Shown piece by piece: positions 38,716-44,478 of a DNA stretch of 64,000 nucleotides. How positions within the stretch are numbered: the first letter of the stretch is position 1; each line of letters opens with the position of its first letter. Origin of the DNA: Plumapathes pennacea (taxonomy: Eukaryota > Cnidaria > Anthozoa > Antipatharia > Myriopathidae); contig OZ038469.1 in NCBI GenBank assembly GCA_964036295.1, positions 372,001-436,000 of the forward strand. Reading direction: 5' to 3'. The translations under genes were made by a program, and so were the position numbers. Below the pieces are notes generated by a model, which searched no databases, had not been told where the DNA came from, and saw only the letters and a list, made by a program, of their open reading frames with translations.

Positions 38716-41700
38716 CCTAGTTGACTTTCAAGTAAATAAAATACCGCTGTAACATCACAATAGCCACGTGACTCACTTGAGTCCTGAGCACGTGGTTAAG
38801 ATGACATCTGAGTGCGGTGAACCTCGAACCTTTCCGTGATAATAACAGTGTTCTGGCTGATCCTTCAAAGAAAAAAAAAGTAAATAGAAATGCGGTAAGA
38901 AATGCAAGAAGATTATAATGTAGATATACTATAGTTATACGCCGGCAAACAAGGACACTACATTGTGGCGGCAACATTACGCATGTTTCCCAATTGTTGC
39001 CTCGCTTTGCCACGCGCGAAACATTTGTTGCAAAGTTGTGTCCACAGTGAGCGCAAGAATGTTTCCGAACGTTTTACCACCCTAGAAACATCGAAGGCCA
39101 CAATGTTGCAGCCACAATGTGTTCTCGAGTTGCCAGCCCATTATGATTTTCAAAAAATAGATAAGCACATTCAACTTCTCAATTGAACAGAGAGCGACAG
39201 TAACCGCAAAGAAAATTAAAGAAACGGTTGCAAGCCGGAAATTCAGAACTTACCTGTTGTAAGATTTCAGATGAATTGTTCTCGTCAAAGTATCTGACGG
39301 TAAATGAAGGAGACAAAAGGACTCTGCCGAATACAAGACATTTCGTTAATAAATATACAATGCATCAACACTCTATTAGAAAGTTCCATTGATTCTAAAC
39401 AACAACACAACTAGCCCTGCTCGGCGCAACTGCAACTTGCAGGTACTAGTCCAAAGTAATTTCAAATTATGTTCTGCTCCCTTTTTCCTGTTTGCCATGA
39501 AACTGTAAAAGTATCAACGCGTATGGCAATAGATCTCAATAGATTAAGCAAGTCGTTTATACACACAACTTCAAACTAAGGCTATTGCAAACGGAATAGA
39601 GGTACAAACTATAGGCTGACCGTAACCTGGGAAGAAGGAAAACTTACTTGTTTCTTTTTACGTCAAGGATCAAATCCTTTTTTTTGCTTTTAACAAGGAA
39701 TGATGCTTCATCGAGGTGGCCATCCTAAAGAGGAGCGATACGTAAAAGCTTTGAACAGAAGCAGTGACCTGTAGAAAACTAACGTGCTATCATGACTGGC
39801 CTTTTTAACGTAATCATCACCATTTCTGACTAGTGTATACTATTATCTTTTGGCTTTTTTTTTAACAACACAATAAAACTCGAGCAAGGACAGTTAAAAA
39901 AGAAACAGCACTAGGAAAGGTTTTTATAATGAAAATTATGCAACACGACGAAAAAAAGGTTTTCTAACCTCGATCGCCGTGGAAACATCCCTTTTGGTCC
40001 TCCCCTCGTGAAGCCTCACAGGAAATACCGTTTCAATGTCCCTTTCTTCAGCATGAGAGTCTTGGAATGGAATGTCTATGCAGAAGGATGTGGAAGAGAT
40101 AAGAATGATATGTCCTCTCTGTGTGTCAGACACCAGTTTGCGGGTGAATTTCTAGAAACCACAACTTAAAGTAATTACATCGCAACCTCGTTCCCAGGCT
40201 CTTTCATCTCGGGGGCCGGGAGATGAAAGAGCCTGGGGACGAGGTTGATTACATCGCCGATCACAAAGGGTGCATGAAAACACTGTCAACCTATCGGAAG
40301 CCAACGTAATTTGCGTTTCCTTTTATCTAGAACTGAGAAGCGAAGGGCTATTTAGCTGGCTTACCTCCAAAGGAGAATGCTACCAAGACAGCCACACAGA
40401 TGAAGATACCTTGGCACTGCTTTGACTGCAGGGCTGACCTTAACAATTAAATAAGCCAGAACTTTCAAGTTGCATGAAGAAGCATATGTGATTAGGAAAA
40501 ACAACAAACATCTTACATACTAACCCGCTCTAGTTGCTGAGTGCTCTAACGCTTACAGTTCGCGCATTATGGCGACTAGAGCTTAATCCATCCGCAAAGC
40601 ACGCCTTCTTGCTCAACGCATAACATTTACTATCTGTGTAATATTTTCTTCATTATCTTAACAACAGGTCATTGAATAAAACCAAGAGAATCTAAACCAA
40701 CAAATATTTGAAATATTTACCTTGGAGTGAGTGTGTTCTGCATCCTAAAGGTGGCCAAAAGCTTGGTTTAAGCGTTGTCAATCTTCTAGTCACAACGCTT
40801 TGTCAATGACTTGTCTGGTGATAAAGTAGTATGTTTAGCATTTTAATGTTATAATTATTTCTTCTGTTTCCTAAACTAGGCTTTAGGGAAATTTGAAGAG
40901 AATCCTTCGATCGCCAGCTGTTGAAAACTTGGCTGACATGCACGGCATACCAAGTTGTGTTACCATTCATTGTTATCAAACTCTTTCCACAATACAAGAT
41001 GTGTAAAAGCCGTCTTCCTTTGATCCAAATTTAACGTGAACAGGAATTTGAATGATCAGTAATTATTATTGCAGTAATCACTGCTCGGGTTTGAATATTA
41101 TTTTCTACGTAAAAAAAACTCTTCAAAAGATCTTGGTCCGGTTTTTCGAAAGCTGATTAAGCTAATCCAGGATTAACGAATTGTTTTCTCTCAATTACTC
41201 TGCCAATGAACTGCAAGGTTTTGTTCGAAGATGGATCAAAAGCTGTTCCAGCTTAAAAACGCCCCAAGGAAGCCGTTGTAGACGAAACCTTCTTATAAAT
41301 GACAAGAAAGTTTTAGACCTAATCCAGGATTAGCTAGCCTAATCGTGCTTTGAAAAACAGGGCCCTCAACACAAGTGCTAAAGAATTGCAAACTGTACTA
41401 AGATCGGGCGTTTTGATAAAATCCTCTTACTGTACTTTGCCATCGTGTCACAAACTGAAGGAAAAGAATACACAAAACTCATACTTACGTCTTTTCTTTG
41501 ACTAGACTACTGCAGACCGGACGATAAATCCGAACTGAAGACGTGCGAGTCTTCAAATGAAACTTTTTATCAGAGCATCATCATTTTATTAGAGCAAGTT
41601 TTGTTTGTTCGTTACGTTTCCTTTGACTAATGTTGACGGCTTCAAGACTTCTGCTTACTTGTCTATGGGCAACGACAGGTAGCCTAATCATTTGTAAGCT

Positions 41701-42381
41701 CTTTATGTTTCCTTTATTGTTAAGCCAGGCATAGGCGTTCGAAATATTCGCGTAGCCCAAGCATGAAAGCTCAGTGTGTGGGCGATTTTATCTTTTCAAC
41801 TGTTTTTATTAAACGTACTATAGTACTTGGCGCCTTTTGGCCCTCAAATACTTTTCCGTGGAAAGTTATGTATCGATCAATTCCAGCTGTTTTCATACCC
41901 CCCACGGGCCGACCCCAGGGGATTTGTAAAAAGAAAATTCGTGGGACTACAATTCCCCGCTCCCGGGCCACAAAACTCCACTCTTTCTGATGTTGCAGGA
42001 AAAACTACTGGTGTTCGTTCAGTTTTTACAAACTTCTGCAAAGGTTAGAATCCCATAAAACAATCGAAGAAAAATCAAATCTTGGAAAAAAAAAGGATTT
42101 TTGTCTTTAGTAGGTTTTGGTTGCCCCGGGCAAGCGGGCAACCGTTAATGTCAAGCGCTGCGCTGCTCAGAGTGAAAAGGCTCAGAGCTGGGTAAATAAT
42201 ATGCAAGCACAGGGGAAAAGAGCCACATACCCACAGCAAGGTACAGGATCACAAAGTAGTTTTCCATCACCTCCGTTAGATTCTTAAATGTCCCGCAATC
42301 TCTAGCGGCTTTGCAAGCGTATACGATGGAACCCAAGATAATGAGTAACCTAAACATAATACTACAACAGGAACGTGGCAT
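11487..42381 (-). CDS. Gene 2: complete 2,057-residue ADAM with discoidin, TSP1, fibrinogen-like and beta-trefoil modules
   Basis: Forty-eight coding exons from the ATG at 42381 to the TAG at 11489-11487 join with matching phases at all 47 junctions and a total divisible by three. Approximate layout: leader 1-73, prodomain 74-249, metalloprotease 268-446, disintegrin 446-576, discoidin C-part 577-626, beta-trefoil 627-760, discoidin N-part 761-864, ADAM cysteine-rich 865-1013, EGF-like 1014-1035, TSP1 1036-1096, fibrinogen-like 1097-1322, 1323-1505 and 1506-1715, TSP1 1716-1775, beta-trefoils 1776-1913 and 1914-2057. No C-terminal membrane segment is present, so a secreted product is expected. 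The protease end is typical ADAM; the binding-domain tail resembles extracellular matrix or lectin proteins. Whether one mRNA spans all exons is inferred from phase continuity. Confidence 0.85.
12535..12622. repeat. (TTA)n microsatellite in gene 2 intron 45-46 region
   Basis: Imperfect TTA repeat of about 88 bases; the gene 3 counterpart (44071-44213) is about 143 bases. Confidence 0.9.
13344..14987 (-). CDS. Gene 2 exons 42-44: beta-trefoil lectin-like module 2
   Basis: Exons 14987-14784, 14096-14036 and 13492-13344, residues 1776-1913. Repeat one is FCVKPETPGCSAANLEGSYL; repeat two is VIYHKCSMKMVCPE continued in exon 43 by KLVLKRECDKN; repeat three is GLKNVHVGKCVSGIGYRW and ends KQLEFIKL. 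The acceptor of exon 42 is TATCAG|CTCATTC; a nearer AG would break the frame. This three-exon layout is repeated exactly in module 3, so the two arose by duplication. Fold assignment rests on the three-fold internal repeat. Confidence 0.65.
13830..13951. repeat. Foldback element in gene 2 intron 43
   Basis: AGGCCTGTTTTAAACGTCAA on the left faces AGGTCTGTTTTAGACGTCGA on the opposite strand at the right end, arms of about 40 bases. The copy in gene 3 is 45452-45578. A related sequence with TTAAACGAACTCAATGCAAA lies at 2716-2812 and 34097-34196. Confidence 0.7.
15338..15517 (-). CDS. Gene 2 exon 41: thrombospondin type 1 repeat 2
   Basis: Exon of 180 bases, phase 1/1, about 59 residues. LTEWSSWGHCDIKFCGLGKQ and KRTKTC give the W-x-x-W-x-x-C and K-R-T-x-x-C ladder of a TSP1 repeat. 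CGGRPSTAPC and CYYCP complete it. It links the last fibrinogen-like domain to the terminal beta-trefoils. Confidence 0.92.
15868..19368 (-). CDS. Gene 2 exons 38-40: fibrinogen/intelectin-like domain 3
   Basis: Exons 19368-19174, 16887-16732 and 16145-15868 (phase 2, 2, 2, then 1). SCNDIKLHGV, then CDMTVDAGGFTLLVTS (the GGGW motif is changed to AGGF), DYSILELGDSIK, HWGGIFEAP, FDVWTHYYYDGL, MPWITSGAKNTVLL and GAIWYWINEDDC. The loss of the motif tryptophan separates this copy from domains 1 and 2. Intron 38 is 2.3 kb in gene 2 because of a 1.77-kb insertion at 17333-19104; in gene 3 it is 0.5 kb. Confidence 0.8.
16427..16680. repeat. Poly(G) tracts in gene 2 intron 39
   Basis: Two runs of ten or more G (16427-16437 and 16660-16679) with G-rich flanks; matching runs in gene 3 at 48066-48083 and 48299-48311 differ in length. 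Such runs can form G-quadruplexes and often carry assembly errors. Confidence 0.8.
17333..19104. mobile_element. 1.77-kb insertion in gene 2 intron 38 with internal tandem duplication
   Basis: Gene 3 reads ACTGTATAAT directly into TATACTTACATC; gene 2 has about 1.77 kb between these. Inside, a unit of about 0.62 kb occurs twice (about 17525-18133 and 18134-18768). Minus-strand frames in both units share FVYGYSQS and REPKSFPKIQFI then AYSTEPNGVEF, but they are interrupted and unlike any family I recognise. The class of element is unknown. Confidence 0.6.
19768..20510 (-). CDS. Gene 2 exons 36-37: fibrinogen/intelectin-like domain 2
   Basis: Exons 20510-20293 and 20099-19768. It contains DGIYTIKP, CDFTANGGGWTLVATSKTHS, then DFSILRSIDAIK, FFQYKIEADGNSRWGGIWEA, a long variable stretch with MPRLDLSSNIFL, and VRYWMREGTR at the end. 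The domain is the same type as domain 1 but split by two introns instead of three. The exon 36 donor, AAG|GTGCAG, is weak, but it is conserved in gene 3 and gives the only phase (0) that joins exon 37 in frame. Confidence 0.8.
20810..22419 (-). CDS. Gene 2 exons 33-35: fibrinogen/intelectin-like domain 1
   Basis: Exons 22419-22102, 21646-21443 and 20965-20810 (phase 1/1 each). ISCRHIQQ and LPDGVYTINPTG are followed by CDMSRDGGGWTLLVTSHTNS, the signature of fibrinogen-related and intelectin-type domains. WGGVWKAR, FDKWSFHD, MPWV and IWYWMREG continue the fold. The last exon also holds SCMDAQLRNLL, which starts the next repeat. In animals such domains bind microbial or self glycans or matrix. 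The intron before exon 33 contains the minisatellite. Confidence 0.82.
22801..24661. repeat. Minisatellite, ~58 copies of 32 bp, containing the exon 32 splice donor
   Basis: The unit on the plus strand is GGACACAAGAAACAAACAAA then TCCTCCTTACTC, with one-base variants. On the minus strand each unit reads TGTCCGA|GTAAGGAG, identical to the last bases of exon 32 and its splice donor. The array starts directly at the real donor (24655) and fills the intron. Gene 3 has only two copies (52640-52706), the likely starting state. No unit is separated by unique spacers. Plus-strand frames through the array are open only because the unit lacks stops. Confidence 0.95.
24655..24837 (-). CDS. Gene 2 exon 32: thrombospondin type 1 repeat 1
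   Basis: Exon of 183 bases (phase 1/1), about 60 residues. GQWGTWTAWSVCNKGCNGGK carries the tryptophan ladder (W-x-x-W-x-x-C) and RYGGADCAGQ with CNTEACP completes the six-cysteine pattern. TSP1 repeats bind glycosaminoglycans and matrix proteins and can be C-mannosylated on these tryptophans. The exon ends TGTCCGA|GTAAGGAG. This exact junction is part of the 32-bp unit of the minisatellite that fills the following intron (22801-24661), so the true donor is followed by dozens of copies of itself. Confidence 0.92.
25130..25196 (-). CDS. Gene 2 exon 31: EGF-like module
   Basis: One exon of 67 bases (phase 0 in, 1 out) encodes VCTEKRKCHCNIGYDPDTHC. Together with CAGRG at the end of exon 30 it matches the ADAM EGF-like region (C-x-G-x-G-x-C, then C-x-C-x-x-G-Y-x-x-x-x-C). 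It is short: the first cysteines come from the previous exons. In membrane ADAMs a transmembrane segment follows; here a TSP1 domain follows instead. Confidence 0.8.
25301..25450. mobile_element. SINE-like fragment in gene 2 intron 30
   Basis: GGTTCGATTCC fits an RNA polymerase III B box. It is followed by GTTGAAGCCCGG, a T run, CGGGGCTATCTTTGCAACTG and CATAACTGCGAAGGTC, the last also present upstream as a direct repeat (25301 and 25416). Gene 3 keeps the tail part but lacks the B box (53340-53420). It looks like a tRNA-derived SINE and not a working tRNA gene. Confidence 0.5.
25547..27204 (-). CDS. Gene 2 exons 26-30: ADAM cysteine-rich domain, resumed
   Basis: Exons 27204-27138, 26721-26622, 26373-26260, 25995-25920 and 25636-25547. 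ANCYLGKCSETHAMQCQDLW is the standard ADAM cysteine-rich start that should directly follow exon 20. Next come GCYNTLNTDRRGYGTC, NAFCGQLQC, GMVNDGTKCGDKM and MCKDHKCQSFSELG, then CPKVNGQECAGRG. The order and cysteine spacing follow ADAM family proteins closely. In ADAMs this region guides substrate recognition. Gene 3 has the same exons with only small substitutions, for example KK instead of KM at the end of exon 29. Confidence 0.87.
27694..28300 (-). CDS. Gene 2 exons 24-25: N-terminal part of a discoidin (F5/8C) domain
   Basis: Exons 28300-28125 and 27828-27694, residues 761-864. CSIPVGVASGRIPDNQITAS is the classic start of an F5/8C domain (C-x-x-x-L/V-G-V-x-S-G-x-I-x-D-x-Q-I-x-A-S). It goes on with NARLKRPGKCWC, VYLQIDFGE, RISRVATEGC and YHLLFSSDGEIWTPY. 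The final strand region (F-x-G-N-x-D to R-x-E-L-x-G-C) is missing; the following exon 26 is ADAM cysteine-rich sequence. The missing part is present before the beta-trefoil, in exon 21, so the domain appears circularly permuted around that module. Confidence 0.85.
28857..29678 (-). CDS. Gene 2 exons 22-23: beta-trefoil lectin-like module 1
   Basis: Exons 29678-29406 and 28985-28857 (phase 1 throughout), residues 627-760. Three internal repeats can be read: YCVRPTEGSCSLQDGSKIIV, then VLRHHCSKKMVCPDNDDEF, then ALRHVKTGHCVHLSHWSGPN followed by LLLSGGCDGENLEVSF. Each has a G-x-C or K-x-C turn, a variable loop, a hydrophobic strand and a second cysteine, about 40 residues apart. This three-fold pattern is that of ricin-B-like beta-trefoils, though QxW motifs are absent. 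Sugar binding is plausible but not shown. The same module ends the protein twice. Confidence 0.62.
30053..30203 (-). CDS. Gene 2 exon 21: C-terminal part of a discoidin (F5/8C) domain
   Basis: One exon of 151 bases (phase 0 in, 1 out), about 50 residues. ANTDGGFNV, then LSPHTEARYVRINPQYY and MCTRTELYSC match the last third of F5/8 type C domains (N-D, then ARY-RI-P, then R-EL-GC). Its N-terminal two thirds are not upstream: exon 20 is ADAM sequence. Exons 24-25, downstream, encode exactly the missing N-terminal part and end in the same intron phase this exon begins with. Discoidin domains bind phospholipid, collagen or carbohydrate; the ligand here is unknown. Confidence 0.8.
30469..32691 (-). 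CDS. Gene 2 exons 16-20: disintegrin domain and start of cysteine-rich domain
   Basis: Exons 32691-32607, 31957-31889, 31577-31476, 31277-31197 and 30522-30469. Exon 16 holds PGFSDCSMKSL and CLYNVP. Exon 17 has CGNGIREGKEECDCGTPE, exon 18 CCEPHNCIL, and exon 19 GSLCRGVNTPCDVPEYCTG, the diagnostic ADAM disintegrin sequence. Exon 20 (CPGDSYQQDGVPCDRTVT) is the ADAM segment that normally runs straight on into the cysteine-rich domain. Here the next exon is a piece of a discoidin domain instead; the expected continuation appears only in exon 26. There is no RGD. Confidence 0.92.
30764..31030. repeat. AT-rich minisatellite in gene 2 intron 19
   Basis: Tandem units of about 30 bases containing TAATAACTATATCTAATAAC, homologous to the array at 150-430. 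Confidence 0.85.
31755..31857. repeat. (CA)n and poly(C) tracts in gene 2 intron 17
   Basis: A CA run at about 31755-31781 and a C run at about 31840-31856; gene 3 has a CA run at 60842-60862 and a longer C-rich, A-rich and CA stretch at 60919-60998. These are length-unstable simple repeats. Confidence 0.85.
32356..32504. mobile_element. Short TIR element in gene 2 intron 16 region
   Basis: GGTCACACTTGCGCAAGAAG at the left and GGTCACACTTGCGCTAGAAC on the other strand at the right: inverted ends of about 20 bases enclosing 149 bases. Present in gene 3 at 61372-61517 but absent at the matching place in gene 1, where a larger stretch is missing. Confidence 0.65.
32862..33171. repeat. (AAT)n microsatellite, ~310 bp, in gene 2 intron 15
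   Basis: Almost pure AAT repeat with occasional GAT or AGT units. Long poly-Asn and poly-Ile frames across it are artefacts of the repeat. Confidence 0.97.
33201..37113 (-). CDS. Gene 2 exons 10-15: zinc metalloprotease domain
   Basis: Exons 37113-36994, 35986-35915, 35536-35367, 34364-34280, 33576-33495 and 33261-33201. Exon 10 has ETRYTEVIFVVDN, exon 11 HNSNTTAVTARVIALANAVD, exon 12 IYQRINIRVVVVEIVIW and HDNAQLL, exon 13 GLATINGMCGSSSAGIN, exon 14 the zinc site HEMGHNFGFNHDE (H413, E414, H417, H423), and exon 15 CRCLTKRGCVMP with the Met-turn at M438. All residues needed for catalysis are present. The type is ADAM/reprolysin; the ADAMTS zinc-site pattern is not matched. The substrate is unknown; extracellular action is inferred from the leader and the disulfide-rich partners. 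Confidence 0.93.
33768..34070. mobile_element. Degenerate MITE-like element in gene 2 intron 13
   Basis: Counterpart of 2388-2690, with better kept ends (CGATGACTGTCGAAAGTAAT and TTTTGGTTTTCGACAGTCCA). Confidence 0.55.
34915..35312 (+). mobile_element. 3' remnant of a non-LTR retrotransposon in gene 2 intron 12
   Basis: Homologue of the remnant at 3540-3935, including the TATCTATC tail, with further decay (SGLPI where gene 1 has SGLSS). It was inherited through the gene duplication. Confidence 0.6.
36110..36412. mobile_element. ~300-bp MITE in gene 2 intron 10
   Basis: Gene 1 lacks this block. It contains CACGAGTGTTTTACTGG at the left and a hairpin at 36302-36400 whose arms read ACGGTGGCTTGAAGATATGA and, on the other strand, ACGGCGGCGCGAAGGTATGA. 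A CACGAGTG-type relative may be present near 28410. It inserted after the duplication of genes 1 and 2, or was lost from gene 1. Confidence 0.6.
36555..36805. mobile_element. TIR element in gene 2 intron 10
   Basis: The left end TAATGGAACCTCTACTTTGA and the right end, on the other strand, TACAGTGAAACCCTCCATTA form imperfect inverted repeats; the consensus seems to be ACAGTGGAACC. Interior repeats of GGACACTTCTCCTTGTC. Gene 1 holds only the left part (from 4881). Confidence 0.55.
37461..40075 (-). CDS. Gene 2 exons 3-9: ADAM prodomain
   Basis: Exons 40075-39969, 39724-39648, 39323-39254, 38862-38777, 38570-38513, 37722-37662 and 37528-37461. Segments are DIETVFPVRLHEG, DEASFLVKSKKKDLILDV, VLLSPSFTVRYFDE, HCYYHGKVRGSP with TTCSGL, MYNIEPHLEHK, and QGCGNKND with candidate cysteine-switch C226. 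VQRRSNTN at the end offers a weak dibasic processing site. Phases run 1-0-2-0-2-0-1-0, which is what allowed the small exons to be found. The domain keeps the protease latent and helps folding in ADAMs generally; for this protein that is inferred. Confidence 0.88.
38638..38714. repeat. (TAA)n microsatellite in gene 2 intron 6
   Basis: About 77 bases of TAA repeat, the longer counterpart of 7111-7146. Confidence 0.95.
38944..39134. mobile_element. Short inverted-repeat element in gene 2 intron 5
   Basis: Homologue of 7371-7561, nearly identical, inherited by duplication or kept alike by gene conversion. Confidence 0.65.
40184..40246. repeat. Foldback element with 27-bp arms in gene 2 intron 2
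   Basis: Homologue of 8641-8703, identical in arms and loop. Confidence 0.75.
40365..42381 (-). CDS. Gene 2 exons 1-2: leader
   Basis: Coding part of exon 1 is 42381-42231 and exon 2 is 40433-40365. The exon 2 acceptor is GGTCAG|CC; a nearer alternative CAG eight bases later leads to a stop in exon 3, so the first is chosen. The hydrophobic IFICVAVLVAFSFG at residues 60-73 directly precedes the prodomain and looks like the true signal core, with likely cleavage near G73. Exon 1 adds another hydrophobic stretch (residues 10-22). The start codon is therefore uncertain. Confidence 0.65.
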
Positions 42382-42560
42382 GGCGGACCGAGTTCACTGT
42401 GCGACTGATTGTAACAATGGGAGTGATACTCGAACCCGTACATTCCTGCATATACAAGTAGCGCTAAAAAGAATACCCGCGGGGTATAATAAAAGAATTA
42501 TTAAGAGTCAGCAAAAAAAAATACAGTCATTCATGTCTGCACATCAATTCACTTCCTTAC

Positions 42561-42850
42561 CTGTAAGGCAGCGATCAGTAATACGTCGCAGCCTCTGAAA
42601 GAAAGGCTGAAGCTGCTGCGTAATAACAGAGAAAGTGTCTAATACACATATATGGAGCAAATACATGAAGTAAACCATAAAACTGAAATTGTCGCTACCG
42701 GGACGCCATGTTGCTTTTAGTTTACCCCGCTGACCCACAAGCCTGCAGACATAAATGGCAACCTCGTTTCCAGGGATCTCAAAAGGGAGTATGTTCACTG
42801 CTCAGCGTCAGTTTAATTGAGACGATTGTGTAGGCTTTACAAAATATAGA
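42561..42850 (-). promoter_or_regulatory. Gene 2 promoter region and 5' leader exon
   Basis: A TATA-like motif at 42848-42842 is followed by a leader exon ending at the donor TTACAG|GTAAGG (42561), which splices to the acceptor at 42446; exon 1 then begins at 42445. Only about 75 bases separate the motif from gene 3's poly(A) signal (42924-42929). An open frame from 42798 reaches the donor in phase 1, the phase that also fits exon 2 directly, so a longer alternative N-terminus is possible. Confidence 0.5.
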
Positions 42851-42923
42851 GAGGTAGTCATTATCACCCTCAAGTCATCATCATCGTCATCAACACACCA
42901 AGAAAGAAGGATTGCCGAACAAC

Positions 42924-42929
42924 TTTATT
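42924..42929 (-). terminator. Gene 3 poly(A) signal AATAAA
   Basis: AATAAA on the minus strand 103 bases after the gene 3 stop codon, in the same surroundings as the gene 2 signal. It ends the gene 3 transcript about 360 bases before the splice donor of gene 2's leader exon. Confidence 0.75.
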
Positions 42930-43031
42930 TTTATGCCTGCTTGGATACAGGAACAGTTTATTGCATTATTCTAAAGCAATCTCCTACTCAATTTCTTGCT
43001 TCAGTACTCGGTCAATCGTGATAGATCGGCA

Positions 43032-44070
43032 CTATTCAATGGAATCTGAAAATAAAGGATACATACGTGAGAGTGTATGTGTGCTGTTTGTCGGCGTAAA
43101 ACGTTATTCGGTCAACCAACCTTGTGGATGCTTGACAGCATCTTCTGTCATATTATCAAAGTGGACCGAAATCATTTTGCTTTTTCTTGACCCCGAATGA
43201 AAATAAAATACCGCATTCTTTAGTACGACGCCAGATTATGCTCAAAGAAAAAAAAATCCGATCGATTTCCAAATACAATATGGCTTCGAATACTGTGTAC
43301 CATAGAGTCCCAGCTCTGTTTCAGCGTAAACATAACTGGTTTACTTTTAAAACTACACAGCGTTTGCTAAACTATTGCAAATTTTATCGAACATCTTTAA
43401 ATAGAGAAAGGGAGGGTCACCTTACCCAGATTGATAAACTCCAGCTGCATTTTTCCAGAAGTTTGACACAAACTCGAATACTCGAGTCTCGCTCCTTCTG
43501 TGGGAAAGCCTCGACCTGTAGGCCACACACATTGACCCGTGTTCACATTCTTCAGCCGCTTGTTTGACAACCTGGAACAATATACAAAATTTCAATAATA
43601 CTTCTAATGTTACAAAGATAAACTGTTTTTAAAACTAATTAGACAAGATTCAGAACAGTGATGTGCATTTCAATCAACACTTGTTACACACACAATAGGG
43701 TAAATTAAACGTCCATCATAAGAAATATATTGCACAGGAATATGATTTGATGAGCCAAAGTGGTATTTTCATGAAACAATTTCAAACTCGTACACTTTTT
43801 AGTTATTATATTACTTTTTACATAAAAAACAAAAATGTGAAGCCAAAACTAAGAAGAACCGAACATTGATAAACATACAAAAGCTAGCACTAAAAGAGAA
43901 GTGAAATTTCGTTCAAATAATTTCAGACTTTTCCTTGTGTACCTGAAGTGGGTTTTGTTGTCACAACTGGTCTTCAAAACCAATTTAGCCGAGTGTAAAC
44001 CACTCCCACCTACAATTTATAAAAATTAATGTCAGTCACTCATAACAAAATACTGCGTACGCTGTATACC

Positions 44071-44141
<71 letters not shown>

Positions 44142-44149
44142 TATTATTA

Positions 44150-44213
<64 letters not shown>

Positions 44214-44478
44214 CTTATTAATCTAGAACTGTCTGTGTTCATAGGCATGCATTTATCAGGTGTCTTACCTTTAGGACAAACGATTTTGTTGCTACACTTG
44301 TGACGTATGACGCCATCTTGGTAAAACAGAAACGCGGCTTCCCGTGCAGTGCAGGTGTCATCTTGTCCTCTTTTAGTAAATATCAAGTAGCTCCCCTCAA
44401 GAATGGCCGCAGAACAACCAGGTGTCTCAGGCTTCACACAGAAACGTCCATGCGTGCTTCTGATCGGGGACTCTTGAA
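43032..44478 (-). CDS. Gene 3 exons 45-48: beta-trefoil module 3 and C-terminus
   Basis: Exons 44478-44269, 44009-43943, 43571-43426 and 43045-43032 (coding part). FCVKPETPGCSAAILEGSYL, VIRHKCSNKIVCPK, RLKNVNTGQCVWPTGRGF and QLEFINL, then Asp-Ser-Ile-Glu and TAG. The AATAAA at 42924-42929 follows. Confidence 0.75.
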
